From positions 10,984,163-11,048,162 of the forward strand of contig JAJEKV010000033.1 in the NCBI GenBank assembly GCA_021234155.1: a stretch of 64,000 nucleotides of DNA. The letters run 5' to 3'. Under the pieces are notes generated by a model, which worked only from the letters and a program-made list of their open reading frames with translations, searched no databases and was not told where the DNA came from. Below, in pieces: positions 31,700-43,166 of the stretch. The stretch's first letter is position 1, and each line of letters starts with the position of its first letter. This DNA comes from Isoetes taiwanensis. Lineage: Eukaryota; Streptophyta; Lycopodiopsida; Isoetales; Isoetaceae. The position numbers and the translations under genes were made by a program.

Positions 31700-33009
31700 T
31701 TGCACAGAAATGAAGTCGCGATATATAGTACTCAATTAATTGCATCAATAGTAAGATAATAAATAAGGAAATTTACAAGTCTACATGGAAATGTATTCAT
31801 GATAAATGCACTTGAGGTATCTATGATCAAGATCTCCCAGTAAGAATTTGGTGTTGAATTTGCATTTCTAGAATACTTAAACTATTCCAGCAGGTGTAGT
31901 GTGTCATGTGAAGCAATCATTCAAAAGATTGTTTAGCATATCAACTCTGTCATGAATCTTCCAAAGAAATATGCATATGCTATCATGATCTTGAAGTATG
32001 TTTGGCATAGGTTGTGCTTGATATGTTGTGGAGATAGTTTCATGAGTACTTCATATGCAAATGTTTGTAACGTAGGTCCTTATCAAGAAAGTTAGTAAAG
32101 CTTCTAAATCATCCTCCGTTGTGTTGTGAATTGAAGGGCATTCAATTGTTTGCTTCTACACAAAACTTGGAATACAGTATTAGTTTTATCAGCATTTTCA
32201 ATAATCTTGTTCATGCTCAAAGGAGTTTCGCATATGCAGCTTCATGTGAGCATGTTGCAAAAGATTCTATGCCTATACTTGATGAAGGTTCTATGCAAAC
32301 TAATTAGACGTGCTTGTGTTCTGTTCTGTTCTATTATGTTCTGTTTCGTTCCGTTTCGTTTATTTTTTTCAATGAAGTGATGTTCTGAATGATTCTCATG
32401 AAGTGATCTGATTGATAGAATGTGCCATTTCTTGCTTAGTCACTGAAGAGGAAGTACCTCAAAGTGCTCATACAGAGTGCTCTATAGCTTTATATGAATT
32501 TCGAATTTGGAAGTTGTAATCTCAAATATGTTACTTATTTGGAACAAATCCTTTGATATATTGATTGCAAAATTTGATGTCAAATTAAAGTAACATTCCA
32601 AGCACCATTGTATGAGCATGTGGCTTTGAAATAACTATGTTTGTGTTGTAGTTTGCTTCATGTAACTCCTTTGAGATAGTTATAATTGAGTACCTATGTT
32701 TTACTATCCTATACCCCCACTCAAATGTAGAGCTACTATCTAACCACCAATCATTTGCACCTTCGACATGCTCTTTTTGGGGACCCTCAACTCTCTTTTG
32801 TAAAAGCTCACTATGCCTTCAAAGAAGCTTATAAAACTCGTCCAAGAACATCCAAGATATACATAAGGAATTGTCTTCGAAGAAAGGCAATACTCAACAA
32901 TATGAGTTGGCGACTTTTTTATCCTCCAAACTATCAGTTTATTTAAAGAGCAATTGGACTCATCCTTACGGACCAACCAATTTCTTTAGTCATCTTCCTT
33001 TTTATTTCA
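31700..33009. other. No gene recognised
   Basis: AT-rich sequence. A repeated TTCTGTTCTATTATGTTCTGTTTC-like run lies near 32320-32360. Short open frames at 32119-32380 and 32740-32976 have no recognised domain; the latter continues below the PPR E-domain fragment and may be its decayed extension. Confidence 0.35.
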
Positions 33010-33110
33010 TATTTCTCATAATCAAATGAAGCATAGGTATTTGCAAGCAAAATCCATGGACTAGGATTTCTTGGATTTAACTCAAAAGTCATGGTCCGCT
33101 GCTCAGCCTC
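33010..33110 (-). pseudogene. PPR protein fragment, E-domain-like
   Basis: The minus strand reads AEQRTMTFELNPRNPSPWIL and then LANTYASF. This matches the E motif that follows the last PPR repeats of plant editing-type PPR proteins (typically A-x-x-x-L-E-P-x-N-P-S-P-Y-V-L-L-A-N-I-Y-A-S). The segments on either side carry stops and have no clear PPR repeat. It is a dead fragment and unrelated in position to the PPR pieces at 27890-28740. Confidence 0.6.
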
Positions 33111-33735
33111 CTCACTCTACATCCAAATTAATGATGAGTGAGTTAAGTTTGACAAAGATTGAGCATCGGGTAGAAACATCATACTCATTATAGTATTCTT
33201 CATGCCCTAAAGCTTCAACTATTGGACAAATAAAAGACTTTATCACAGCGATGGTCGCCCTCGCAATGGACTTATGAATGCGTTCAAATTTATTGAAATC
33301 AATAGAAAGAATTTTGAAGGAATTAGGAAGTACATCTCAACTCCTAGGTGCAAACATTATGTAGACATTTTTAAGTATATCAATATTTTGTGCTAAATAA
33401 TTAGAACTAAAAATGCAACTAATTGAAAACAATAAGGGGTACTGTGTTTTGTTTTATCCAAAATATTGAATATGAGGAAGAAAAAAAAGGCAAGCATTCG
33501 AAGGTAGAAACGGGCTACTTTTCACTTATGGTATACCTTCATCTTGCTTACCTTCCTCTATGTCCGGACATCAGCCCTATACAATATAACAGCTAAGTAA
33601 TTCTTTAACATCAAATCTACAATGAGCATAAAGAAAATATATGATGGCATATATCTTATCCTATATCACAATTATTGATTTGAATTCTATAAAATGCGAA
33701 TGCTAGAAATACAGTTGAACTAGAAAGGAACATAC

Positions 33736-33968
33736 GTGCTTGAGTTTTTAGAAAGGGAAAACTTACAGCTTGGACCTCAAGTTTATTCATCCTTTTGCCA
33801 TTTCAATGGCGTGCGCGTCAACTTGGCCAAGACTAAGGTACTGCTTGGCCCATCATCGCGCCAGCCAAAGGATCATTCTTTTACGTATCAGGGGCAAAAT
33901 TTGGAAGTAGACCCACCTACAATAATCTGGGAGTGGAGTTCCCCTTGTCCACATACCGAGACACTTCA
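33736..33968 (+). pseudogene. LINE reverse-transcriptase fragment, 5' part, interrupted by an LTR element
   Basis: The plus strand carries FCHFNGVRVNLAKTKVLL, then HSFTYQGQNLEV, then in a shifted frame TYNNLGVEFPLSTYRDTS. This is the region after the catalytic YADD of non-LTR reverse transcriptases (pattern G-L-x-V-N-x-x-K-T-K-V ... F-x-Y-x-G-x-x-L-E ... Y-x-Y-L-G-V-x-F). The catalytic part is absent. The coding similarity stops exactly where an LTR element starts (33969) and resumes for a few residues after 36841, so the LTR element inserted into this LINE. Confidence 0.6.
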
Positions 33969-36840
33969 TGTAATAGATCACACCAATAATCGCAATCCAG
34001 AGTTAAGCAAGTCCACAAAAACAATATCCATTGAGCTTAGTCTAGAGGAAGTTAAATTCGTTCAAACCAAAATCCAATAAAACCATCCTTAACAACGACA
34101 TCATTCAAGCCTTTTAAAAAGAAAAAATCAAGTGTAAAAGACTTAGCTTAAAAGATAGTGATGAGATCAAAGAAATGAACACCAGATTACACTCATAATC
34201 TGGCTCTGCTAGTTCATCAAAATTGGTTCAAAGACCTAATTCACCAAAACTAGCTCAAAGACCTAGGTTTTAAGAAAGAGGTAGCTCACTACGCAACTGG
34301 GTCTTGGAACTCAAGCTTCCAGCAAACCATAGCAAGGCAATTGCTAAAGGCCCCATCCATCCAACCAACTTGCAGCTCTCCTCTCCTCGAGCTAGCTTTT
34401 CTCAACACAAGGCTCCAAGAATTAGGCTCAATGTCAATGATAGGATATTGACGACAATCAGATTATAAGGCTCTGGGAAAAATAATGGCTTTCTTTGGAA
34501 TCAGAGACTAATGTTTGCAAAGCAATCACCTTTGACCCTTTGTCACAATTTCGGATATTACTCTCTCATAGAAATGAACTATGGGAATTGCTGCCCCATT
34601 TTGGAAACTAGATTCCGAATGGTTCTAGGGAAGTAAAAATCGACACTTCCAATCCAATCTCTGATTGCGGAGATATGAATAATTGAATTTCAGCTTCTGT
34701 TTGTAGATATCTCCTACGATTTTAGCCTTTTTTTATTTAGCAAGCTTTTTTAGCATCATAATGAATTATATGTCATAGGTTTCCCTTTATTGCCTTGCCT
34801 TGATATTAATTTGCCTTCACTTAGTTCCTCATGCTAATTCACTAAAACTAACATCTAAACCACTCTTCCGAGCTACTAATAATGTGCAAGATAAATTACT
34901 CCATATTAATTCTTCTCTTTTGTGAAGCAGCTGACCTTAGTTGTATAGTTATCTCTCATCACTGAGTTTTTCGAATTGATCACCAACTCAAGTCTCAAAT
35001 TGGTGAGCACCAATTCAACACAATTTAATCTCAAATTGAGCATTAACTCAATTTTCAAATTATTGAGCACCAACTCAGCACACTTTAATCGTGAATTGAG
35101 CACCAACTCAATTCTCAAATTCTTGAGCACCAACTCAATTCGTAAATGGGTAAAGTCACAAACTTTTCAAATAAACCTAAGACAACAATTGGCTACGGTG
35201 TGAAATCTAACATTTGAAAATTTTAAACAAGAATAAGATACAAAGATTTAGGATTGAGATGAAAGATATAGAAAAGATTTAAAAGGGAATATTCATCGAA
35301 GCATTAACTTCAACTAGTAGCATCAACCACTATTTCTTAATCAAAGCACCAACTTCAATTAAATATTCGTCGAAACATCAACTTCAACCAGTAGCATCAA
35401 CTATTGTTTCTTAATTAAAGCATCAACTTCAATTAAGTTCATATATTCTATGATATCAAATCGATGAAAACAGCAACTATCAAATTCATGGCACCATTAA
35501 TAAAATAATTTACAGTTCTTCTAGTGGCACCAATAATATAAACACATCAATAGGTCTCATCTAGGGTGCAATTTACAATGTTCAAGCTTAAGATAAAAAT
35601 AGATTTGTCCGCCATAGATGCATGAAAAGTCTTTAAAGAGATTCATATTGGATTGCCAATTTTGTTTAGGCTTAATTTGAAGGAGATCCATTGTCGCAAA
35701 ATGAAATTGATTGATAAGGTAGGGTAGGCTCAGTTTCGCACTGCTTATTCTAAGTCGTCCTTATCTAATAAATTCATATCTATATTTTTTGCAACCTATA
35801 TTTCCTGCAACAAAAGAATTCGCCATATAGATATTCATGTTGCTTCCTTTTAACTGATTTAGTTTGGTAAGAATAGTAGCAAGAAGTTATAAATTTAATT
35901 TCATAGAGAGAAAGCATTTGGGTTCTCAAAATAAGAATTTCTATTCCAGTTTGCAATCATCAGCATCAATTAGATGACTTGCAAACACCAAGAATAGCTA
36001 GGCTCTGATACTAATTGTTATGGATCACACCAATGATCCCAATCCAGACTTAAGGAAGTCCATAAAAACAATATCTATTAGGCTTAGTCTAGAGGAAGCT
36101 AAATCCATTCAAACCATCATTCAATAAAACTATCCTTAGTAACCACATCATTTAAGCCTTTTAAAAACAAAGATCAAAATTCCATACTTAAAATCAAGTA
36201 TAAAAGACTTCTAACTTAAAAGATAGTCATAGATCAAGGAAATGAATATTAGATTACACTGATAATCTGACAGTCTCTGCTAGTTCACCAAAAATAGTTC
36301 AGAAACCTAGCTCACCAAAATAGACCCAGGTTTTAAGAAAGAGAGAGCTCACCATCCAACTGGGTCTTGGAACTCAAGCTTCCGACAAACTACAACAAGG
36401 CAATTTCTAAATGCCCCATCCATCCAACCAACTTGCAGCTCCTCTCCTCGAGCTAGCTTTTCTCAACACAGGGCTCCAAGGCTCAAGGTTACTAATAGGA
36501 TATTGAAGATGATCAAGTTACAAGGCTCTTTGGAAAATAATGGTTTCTTTGGAATTAGAGTTAATGTTTGCAAAACAGTCATCTTTGACCCTTTGTCATA
36601 TTTTCAGGCATTTCTCCCTCGTTTTTGGCCCTTTGTCACGTTTTGGACATTACCCCCACATATAGATGGACTACGGGAAGTGCCACTCCAATTTTGAAAC
36701 TAGACTCCGATATGGATCTAGGAAAGTAAAAATCGCTTCCATGCGATCTCTGGTTGCAGAAATATGAGTAATTGAACTTCCGCTTTTATTTATCAGCAAG
36801 GAGCCTTCTAAACCTTTCTTTATACTTGCAACTTATTTTC
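33969..36840 (-). mobile_element. Non-autonomous LTR retrotransposon, about 2.9 kb, nested in a LINE
   Basis: Two direct repeats of roughly 0.8 kb bound the element. One starts at 33969 (TGTAATAGATCACACC) and fades near 34750; the other runs 36016 (TGTTATGGATCACACC) to about 36840. Shared blocks include AACTGGGTCTTGGAACTCAA and CCATCCATCCAACCAACTTG. On the minus strand the repeat at 36016 is followed by TAGTATCAGAGCC (36001-36013), a one-base variant of the tRNA-Met PBS, so transcription is leftward. CTTCA precedes 33969 and follows 36840 as a candidate 5-bp target duplication. The outer end at 36840 lacks the usual CA, so that border is uncertain. The internal 1.26 kb has no gag or pol, only repeats (34976-35150 and 35296-35440). 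The LTRs differ visibly at many positions, so this copy is older than the one at 44435. Confidence 0.8.
34976..35150. repeat. Short tandem repeats, period about 34 bp
   Basis: About five imperfect units carry TTGAGCACCAACTCA and CAAATT within the internal region of the LTR element. A second group at 35296-35440 repeats GCATCAACTTCAA with an about 98-bp higher period. The minus-strand open frame through the first group (NLRIELVLNSRL-like repeats) is a by-product of the repeat. Confidence 0.75.
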
Positions 36841-36890
36841 CTTCATGGTGTTCAGGCAAGGAAGCATAATTGGCAGACATAGTGGTGTCC
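36841..36890 (+). pseudogene. LINE fragment continuing after the nested LTR element
   Basis: CTTCATGGTGTTCAGGCAAGG resumes the reading T-S-W-C-S-G-K-E-A begun at 33968. Only a few codons remain before a TAA. It supports the nested-insertion reading but is too short to prove homology on its own. Confidence 0.4.
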
Positions 36891-36938
36891 ACTATGATGT
36901 CAAATCAATTGGAACATGATATTGATCTCTTGCCAATA

Positions 36939-37105
36939 TTTGACCTAACAAATTGGGTAACACCCTAATGGATTGAAAGCAGTAGAATATATGGTTGTCT
37001 AATTCTTCTTATCGATTTTTCTCTACACTTTTGACCTAACAAATTGGATAATGCTCTAATGAATTGAAAACATTAGGCCATGGTTGCCTAATAAATTCCT
37101 CTTTA
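36939..37105. repeat. Imperfect tandem repeat, 2 copies, period about 92 bp
   Basis: Both copies begin TTGACCTAACAAATTGG and continue with CTCTAATGAATTGAAA-like sequence and GGTTGTCTAAT or GGTTGCCTAAT. Non-coding, just upstream of the repeat-protein locus. Confidence 0.75.
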
Positions 37106-37266
37106 TCCCTCTCTTTATGTAGGTATTAATGTGGTCAGAAAGAAGCTTAGTTCATTATAATTCCAGAAGCTCATGTCAACAGGGGTGTTGGCATCTCAAA
37201 ATGCCAACGTGAAAAAACCTTTGGGAGATTCTATTATAGCACCAAATAAAGCATAGTTTACCAGAA

Positions 37267-40200
37267 ATGCAGAGGCCTGGTATAGGTCCCAAGATGGCAC
37301 CAAAAGGGTTACAACATCTTGGACAATCAAAACTTGCTGCAGATCTTGGAGAAGTGCAGAAGCTTGGATCACCAGAAATACAGAAGTTAGGTATAAATAT
37401 GGGATCTAGAGTTCAAAAACAAGTGCCACAAGAAGAGATGCAGAAATCAAAGGGGATATTGCAAAAGTCGGGAACACCAGAGATGCATCAAACACAGAAG
37501 TCTCCCCAAAACCCTGGATTCCTTGGAAAGCAAATGCCTGGCTCTAATTTGGGGTTAGCAACATTGCAAAAGCCTATAACAACTCTAGAAATGCAACAAA
37601 TACAAACACCCAGTGCACCAAGAATGCAGAAACCTGAATTGCCTTTAATGCAGATATCTGATGGGGGTCCTAAGGTGCCACCAATACAATTGCAGAAGCC
37701 CGAGTCAAGCGGAATGCAAAAGCCTATAGGGGGTTCTCAGGTAGCACCAATGCAATTACAAAATGTTAGACCATTAGGATTGCAAAGGACAGGGTTACAA
37801 AATGGTGGACCACCAGGCATGCAAAAGACAGGGTTACAAAATGTTAGACCACTAGGCTTGCAAAAGACAGGTTTACAAAATCTTGAACCACCAGGATTGC
37901 AAAAGACAGGGCTACAAAATGTTGGACCACTAAGAGTGCAAAAGACAATACCACAAAATGTTGGACCATCAGGATTGCAAAAGACAGGATTACAAGATAT
38001 TGAATCATCGGGCTTGCAAAAGATAGGATTACAAGATGTTGGAGCATCAGGCTTGGAAAAGATAGGATTACAAAATGTTGAACTACCAGGATTGCAAAAG
38101 ACAGTACTACAAAATGTTGGACTATTAGGATTGCAAAAGGCAGGACTACAAAACAGTGGACCACAAGGATTGCAAAAGACAGGGTTACAAAATGGTGGAC
38201 CACCAGGCTTGCAAAAGACAGGGTTAAATGTTAGACCACCAGGCTTGCAAAAGGCAAGGTTACAAAATATTGAACCACCAGGATTGCAAAAGACAGCGCT
38301 ACAAAATGTTGGACCAGTAGGAGTGCAAAAGATAGTACTACAAAATGTTGAACCATTAGGATTGCAAAAGACAGGATTACAAGATGTTGGACTATCAGGA
38401 TTGCAAAAGACAGGATTACAAGATGTTGGACCATCAGGCTTGCAAAAGACAGGATTACAAAATGTTGAACCACCAGGATCGCAAAGGACATGGTTACAAA
38501 ATGTTGGACCACTAGGTATGCAAAAGACAGAGTTACAAAATGTTGGAGAATTGCAAAAGACAGGGTTACAAAATGGTGGACCATCAGGCTTACAAAAGAT
38601 TGGGTTACAAAATGTTAGACCACCAGGCTTGCAAAAGGCAGGATTACAAAATGTTGAACCACCAGGATTGCAAAAGACAGTTGGACCATCAGGATTACAA
38701 AAGACAGGATTCCAAGATTTTAGACCATCAGGCTTGCAAAAGACAGGATTACAAAATGTTGAACCACCAGGATTGCAAAAGACAGGATTACAAAATGTTG
38801 GACCACTAGGTATGCAAAAAAATTCCTGGGGTTACAAAATCTTTGGACGAGGAAGGATTGCAAAAGACGGGGTTACAAAATGGTGGACCACCGGGCTTGC
38901 AAAAGACGAGGTTACAAAATGTTAGACCACCAGGCTTGCAAAAGTCAGGGTTACAAAATGTTGAACCACCAGGATTGCAAAAGACAGTTGGACCATCAGG
39001 ATTGCAAAAGATAGGATTCCAAGATGTTGGACCATCAGGCTTGCAAAAGATAGGATTACATAATATTGAACCACCAGGATTGCAAAAGACAATATTACAA
39101 AATGTTGGACCACTAGCTATGCAAAAGACAAGGTTACAAAGTGTTGGACCGTAAAAATTGCAAAAAAAGGTTACAAAAGGGTGGACCACCAGGCTTGCAA
39201 AAGACAGGGTTACAAAATGTTAGACCACCAGGCTTGCAAAAGACAGGATTACAAAATGTTGAACCACCAGGATTGCAAAAGACAGTTGGACCATTGGGAT
39301 TGCAAAAGATAGGATTCCAAGATGTTAGACCACCAGGCTTGCAAAAAACTGGATTACAAAATGTCGAACCACCAGGATTGCAAAAGACAATATTGCAAAA
39401 TGTTGGACCACTGGGTATGCAAAAGACAGGGTTACAAAATGCTGGACCAGGAGGATTGCAAAAGATGGGGTTACAAAATGGTGGACCACCAGGCTTGCAA
39501 AAGACAGGATTACAAAATGCTAGACAACCAGGCTTGCAAAAGGCAGGATTACAAAATGTTGAACCACTAGGATTTCAAAAGACAGTGCAACAAAATGTTG
39601 GACCATCAGGATTGCAAAAGACAGGATTGCCAGGACTGAAGAGTTTTGGATCTAAATTATCATCAACAGAATTGCAAAAGCCTGGATTAGCAGGAAAGCA
39701 AAAACTTGTTCCTAGTCCAGACTTGCCACAGTCCGACGTATCAATGACTTTGACAAGTAAAGGCTCCATGCGCCCACAAGGTTTGCTACTTCCTCCTCCA
39801 ATGGGATTACCATCCGCTTCCCAATTAGCATCCATGCCATCGACACCTGAATTATTGAGGTCAGGTGTAACACCAAGACCAATGAGTCCCTTAACACATT
39901 TGCCTGCACATCCAAGTCCTCCAGTTTCATCACCCTTATCAACTCCAAAGTCCGCCCCTGTACATCCACTTACTTCTGTTGTTCGGCCATTAAACGCCAC
40001 CCAAATACGACCAACACATTTGCAACCCCCAATGTCACGACCTCTTGCCGTCTCTACATCATTACGCTCTTTAGCAGTAGGGCATAATCCTCTACCAGAC
40101 TCGACTCAATTACAAGATACACAAGCACCAACCTCAATGCATATGCAAATGCCTATTTCAGCATTGCCAATCACAGGTTTATCACATCCTCCACGATTAC

Positions 40201-41396
40201 CATTCTCCACATCGCACGCTTCAACTGCTTCACAGCCAGCCCTGTTAACACCTTTACATCCACCTAAGACCTTAATGATGGAGAATTCACGCCCAATTTC
40301 CCAACCAAGAGCTAATATTTCACGTCCTTTTGCCATGGCTCCATCGCCTCTTCCATTACCAGCCACTGTTCCACGTGTTCCAGTTCTTTCCTCGGCCACT
40401 TTCAGGCCATCAACTTCCATTTCACATGCACCAATCCTAGTTTCAACTTCACCTAAAAACGAGCAAGCTTCAGCTCCAATACATGTAGCAGCTATGATGT
40501 CTTTCCAGCCCATAGCACCACTTGTTTCTACTCATGCTTCAAAGTCTTCTCGACCTCCAACACTCCCATCACCTCTCTCAACTTTGCCAATGGCAGCACC
40601 ACCTATTACAGCTCCTTTTATTAAACCAGCCTCAACTTCAACACCTTTTCAGCCAGTAGCGAGACCACTTATTCCAGAGTCACATGTTCCTATACCACTT
40701 GTTTCAGCTCCTCTACTTCAACCACCTCCAATTTCAACACGTTTTCAGCCACCAGTGAGACCTCTTGTTCTAGAATCACACGTTCCCATACCACCTGTTT
40801 CAGCTCCTGTACTCCAACCATCTCCAATTTCAGTATCTTTTCAGCCACCGACGAGACCTCTTGTTCCAAAATCACAGCTTCCCGTACCACCAGTTTCAGC
40901 TCCTGTGCTCCATCCACCCCCAATTTCAACACCTTTTCAGCCATCAACTAGACCTCCTGTTCCAGAACCACACGTCCCTATACCACCTATTTCAGCTCTT
41001 CTATTCCCACCACCCCCAACTACATCACCTTCAATGCTGTCACGCCCATCTGCCCCTTTGATACAACATGACTCGTCAACCACGGTTTTGACATCCTTAC
41101 CCATATCAACCACAGTTTTAGCACCTTCACGTATGACAACTACTATACAACCAAAACCAGTTGCAGGAGACCTCTATCCCATGAGTGATACCAAAGGAAA
41201 GCAAGAGAGCTCTTCAGTTGCTGCTTCATCAAATCTTTTGCAGCAAAGGCAATACCATGTTCAACCAATGCTTGATATATATTCTTCAGATGAGACTACA
41301 TCTCAGAGGGATGATCCTTCTTTAATGGCACTTAATCTAATTCGACATATATTTGACATTATATCCAACAATTGGCAAGTGCCAGAACAAGGATAA
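37267..41396 (+). CDS. Unrecognised Q/P-rich repeat protein, frame interrupted twice
   Basis: I recognise no family. The frame opens at the ATG at 37267. A stop 30 bp upstream is followed by an AG, so earlier exons are possible. It is open to 38925 (552 codons), shifts near 38815-38850 into a second frame (to a stop at 39152-39154), and shifts again near 39160 into a third that runs to the TAA at 41394. In order: an M/Q-rich leader with PEMQKP-like motifs; about 48 units of a 13-residue repeat, consensus GLQKTGLQNVGPP; a KP-rich linker; a long S/T/P-rich region with about four 33-residue repeats (cores HVPIPPVSAP and RPLVPESH); and an acidic/hydrophobic tail, ALNLIRHIFDIISNN. Both frame changes fall in units where the normal CAAAAGACAG is altered, so it is either a recently broken gene or an assembly problem. 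There is no signal peptide, membrane helix or catalytic motif. Composition resembles low-complexity transcription-coactivator tails, which is only a guess. Confidence 0.5.
37756..39640 (+). repeat. 39-bp coding minisatellite, about 48 units
   Basis: The consensus unit is GGATTGCAAAAGACAGGA followed by TTACAAAATGTTGGACCACCA (39 bp), encoding a 13-residue Q-rich repeat. Units vary mainly at GTTGGA/GTTGAA/GTTAGA and CCACCA/CCATCA/CCACTA, and a few units are shortened (for example near 38226, 38550, 38680 and 38985). Within each unit TTGCAAAAGACAGG and TTACAAAATGTTGG look like two halves of an older, shorter repeat. Because 39 is a multiple of three, all frames including antisense ones stay open for long distances. 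Confidence 0.95.
40620..41030 (+). repeat. 99-bp coding repeat, about 4 units, proline-rich
   Basis: Units share TTTCAGCC, GAGACC, CACGTTCC or CACATGTTCC, and CCACCTGTTTCAGCTCC. Each encodes about 33 residues with the order FQP, RPL, ES/PH, VPIPPVSAP, L/VLQPPPIS. The repeat is a second expansion in the same coding region. Confidence 0.85.
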
Positions 41397-43158
41397 GCTG
41401 AAATGGGTATGTTATTATCAGTGAACATGCAAGTCCAATTCAAGGTAACACATGATGTATAAGTTATATGGTGATGTTGAACTTGGCGGAAGTTCAACAT
41501 CAAGTGAAGCTAAAGCATTAAGGCTTATGGTTTAGATAAACATAGTTTCGACTTAGAAGAAACCTTTGGCCAGATATATGAATATCACATTCGTCTACAA
41601 GTACAAAACGGCTTTCATTAGATAAGATCTTTCTTTTCACCTCGAATCAAGTACCAAAGCAGTCTGGTTTTTAGACCAAAGGTATTTATAGTAACTTTGA
41701 TATAATTTTATGCTTAATCCTCTTGCTTGAAATCTCTTTTGGCAGTTAAAGCATTAATTAATTACCATGTTGTTGGAATTTATTTATTTGAGAGGCACAT
41801 CACATATAATTTTGTTTATCCTCTCATGTTTTGCTTTTTGTCACAAATGTTCTTGTTTCAACTTTGATATTTAGTTAATCTCTCATTTGCTTATTTGTAG
41901 AGTTGAGGTTTTTGCTTAATCCAAGATGCGTAATCAGGGTATGGAATAAGTCGGTGCATTATCAATGTTTTTTCTTGGAAAATCTATGCAGGATATGTTA
42001 ATGCGTGATCTACCCTTTCTCGTAGTAAATGCATGATCTACCCTTTCTCGTAGTACCGTAATGCAGCTATATTTGATTTTTATTTTCTTTTAGTTCTTGA
42101 TTTTTAGCACACCAATCCAACCTCATCTACACCCTTTCTTGCATTTTAGCATATATATCATCGACATTAGCTAAATTTGACATCTCCAATTTTTATAGGC
42201 GATGCCATTTTGGAAGAAGTTGCAGTAAGCACATCGATCATTGTTTATCTTTGGCTTTTCTGTGACTACATAGAGTTGTGACTAAGTAGAGTTGCTTGCC
42301 GTTTACTGGACCTTGCAAAAACAGTGTACCAATGTGTTGCATGTTGTTGTGGCATAAATTTTAATCTTTGCTTATTTTAGACATGATGGAAAATCAAATC
42401 CACGTCTTTGCCTTTGGGTGCAGGAACGCTTTGTTTTTAATGGATTAACGCGATTGTATCCAGATGTAGAACACTCCATCCGGTTGTCTTCCAGACTACC
42501 TTTTTATATTTCTACCATATGCTGAGGTAACTGAGAACACTTATTCAACTATGAGCAATTCTGAATCATGATCTACATTCGTTCTTCTTGCAGAACTCGA
42601 ACATAATCTGTGAACCCAAAGTAATACTGCTGCGTTTAGCTGTGCACTTAAAGAACTTCTAAACGATTTATAACAAGGCAATGCATGAGCAATAACTTCA
42701 TAGTTTGTGATTTTTCACAAAAAGGCATTGCTTTAAGGGACCAGGAAGGTAAAAGCTGTTTCTTGCATTATGCACTCATTTTCAAGGAAAAAACGGGGCA
42801 TTTTATTTCTTCTAAATAGAAGGATGATGGTTTCGTCAAATGCTGACAGGGCTTTCTTTTATTATCTGAACAGTGCGCAAAGCGAAGTACTTACGGCACC
42901 AGACATCACTTGAAATCACAGTACATGTCCAGACGAGTCTTGTACAAAGAAAATTTCAACCTGCTCTTCATCTGCCCAATAAGTTAGTGGCGGTCTACTC
43001 TCCATTTATGTCGACAGGTATGTGTAACCATGAATCTTTTCTTCTTTAACTCCTGTTTGTCCAGCAAGTTCATTGTTTACGTCCTTTGGCCTCATAATAA
43101 GTTTTGTTTGACTATCATTTCCTGCCAAACGATACTATCAGCATACCTGTCTTCTATC
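41397..43158. other. 3' flank of the repeat-protein locus; possible distal exons
   Basis: There is no recognised domain. A 30-bp tandem pair (ATGATCTACCCTTTCTCGTAGTA) lies at about 42003-42055. A splice-compatible pair of open blocks lies at 42685-42748 and 42874-43017 (entered separately). The remainder is AT-rich. Confidence 0.4.
42685..43017 (+). CDS. Candidate two-exon coding piece of unknown family
   Basis: Block 1 (42685-42748) starts at an ATG, reads FIVCDFSQKGIALRDQE and ends at G|GTAAAAG. Block 2 (42874-43017) starts after CTGAACAG, reads RKAKYLRHQTSLEITVHVQ and then NKLVAVYSPFMST, and ends at an excellent donor, ACAG|GTATGT. The phases match (the codon GTG spans the junction) and no stop interrupts the joined 69 codons. 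No family is recognised. It could be distal exons of the Q/P-rich locus upstream, a separate gene, or chance. Confidence 0.3.
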
Positions 43159-43166
43159 ACAGGAGT

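Noticed and set aside
34906-35203. Leucine/asparagine-rich repeat peptides on both strands
   Set aside because: They are produced by the 34-bp tandem repeat inside the LTR element.
37844-38584. Long antisense open frames (about 118 codons each, I/L/V/F-rich) opposite the minisatellite
   Set aside because: They exist because a 39-bp repeat keeps every frame open; the same holds for other antisense frames to 39189.
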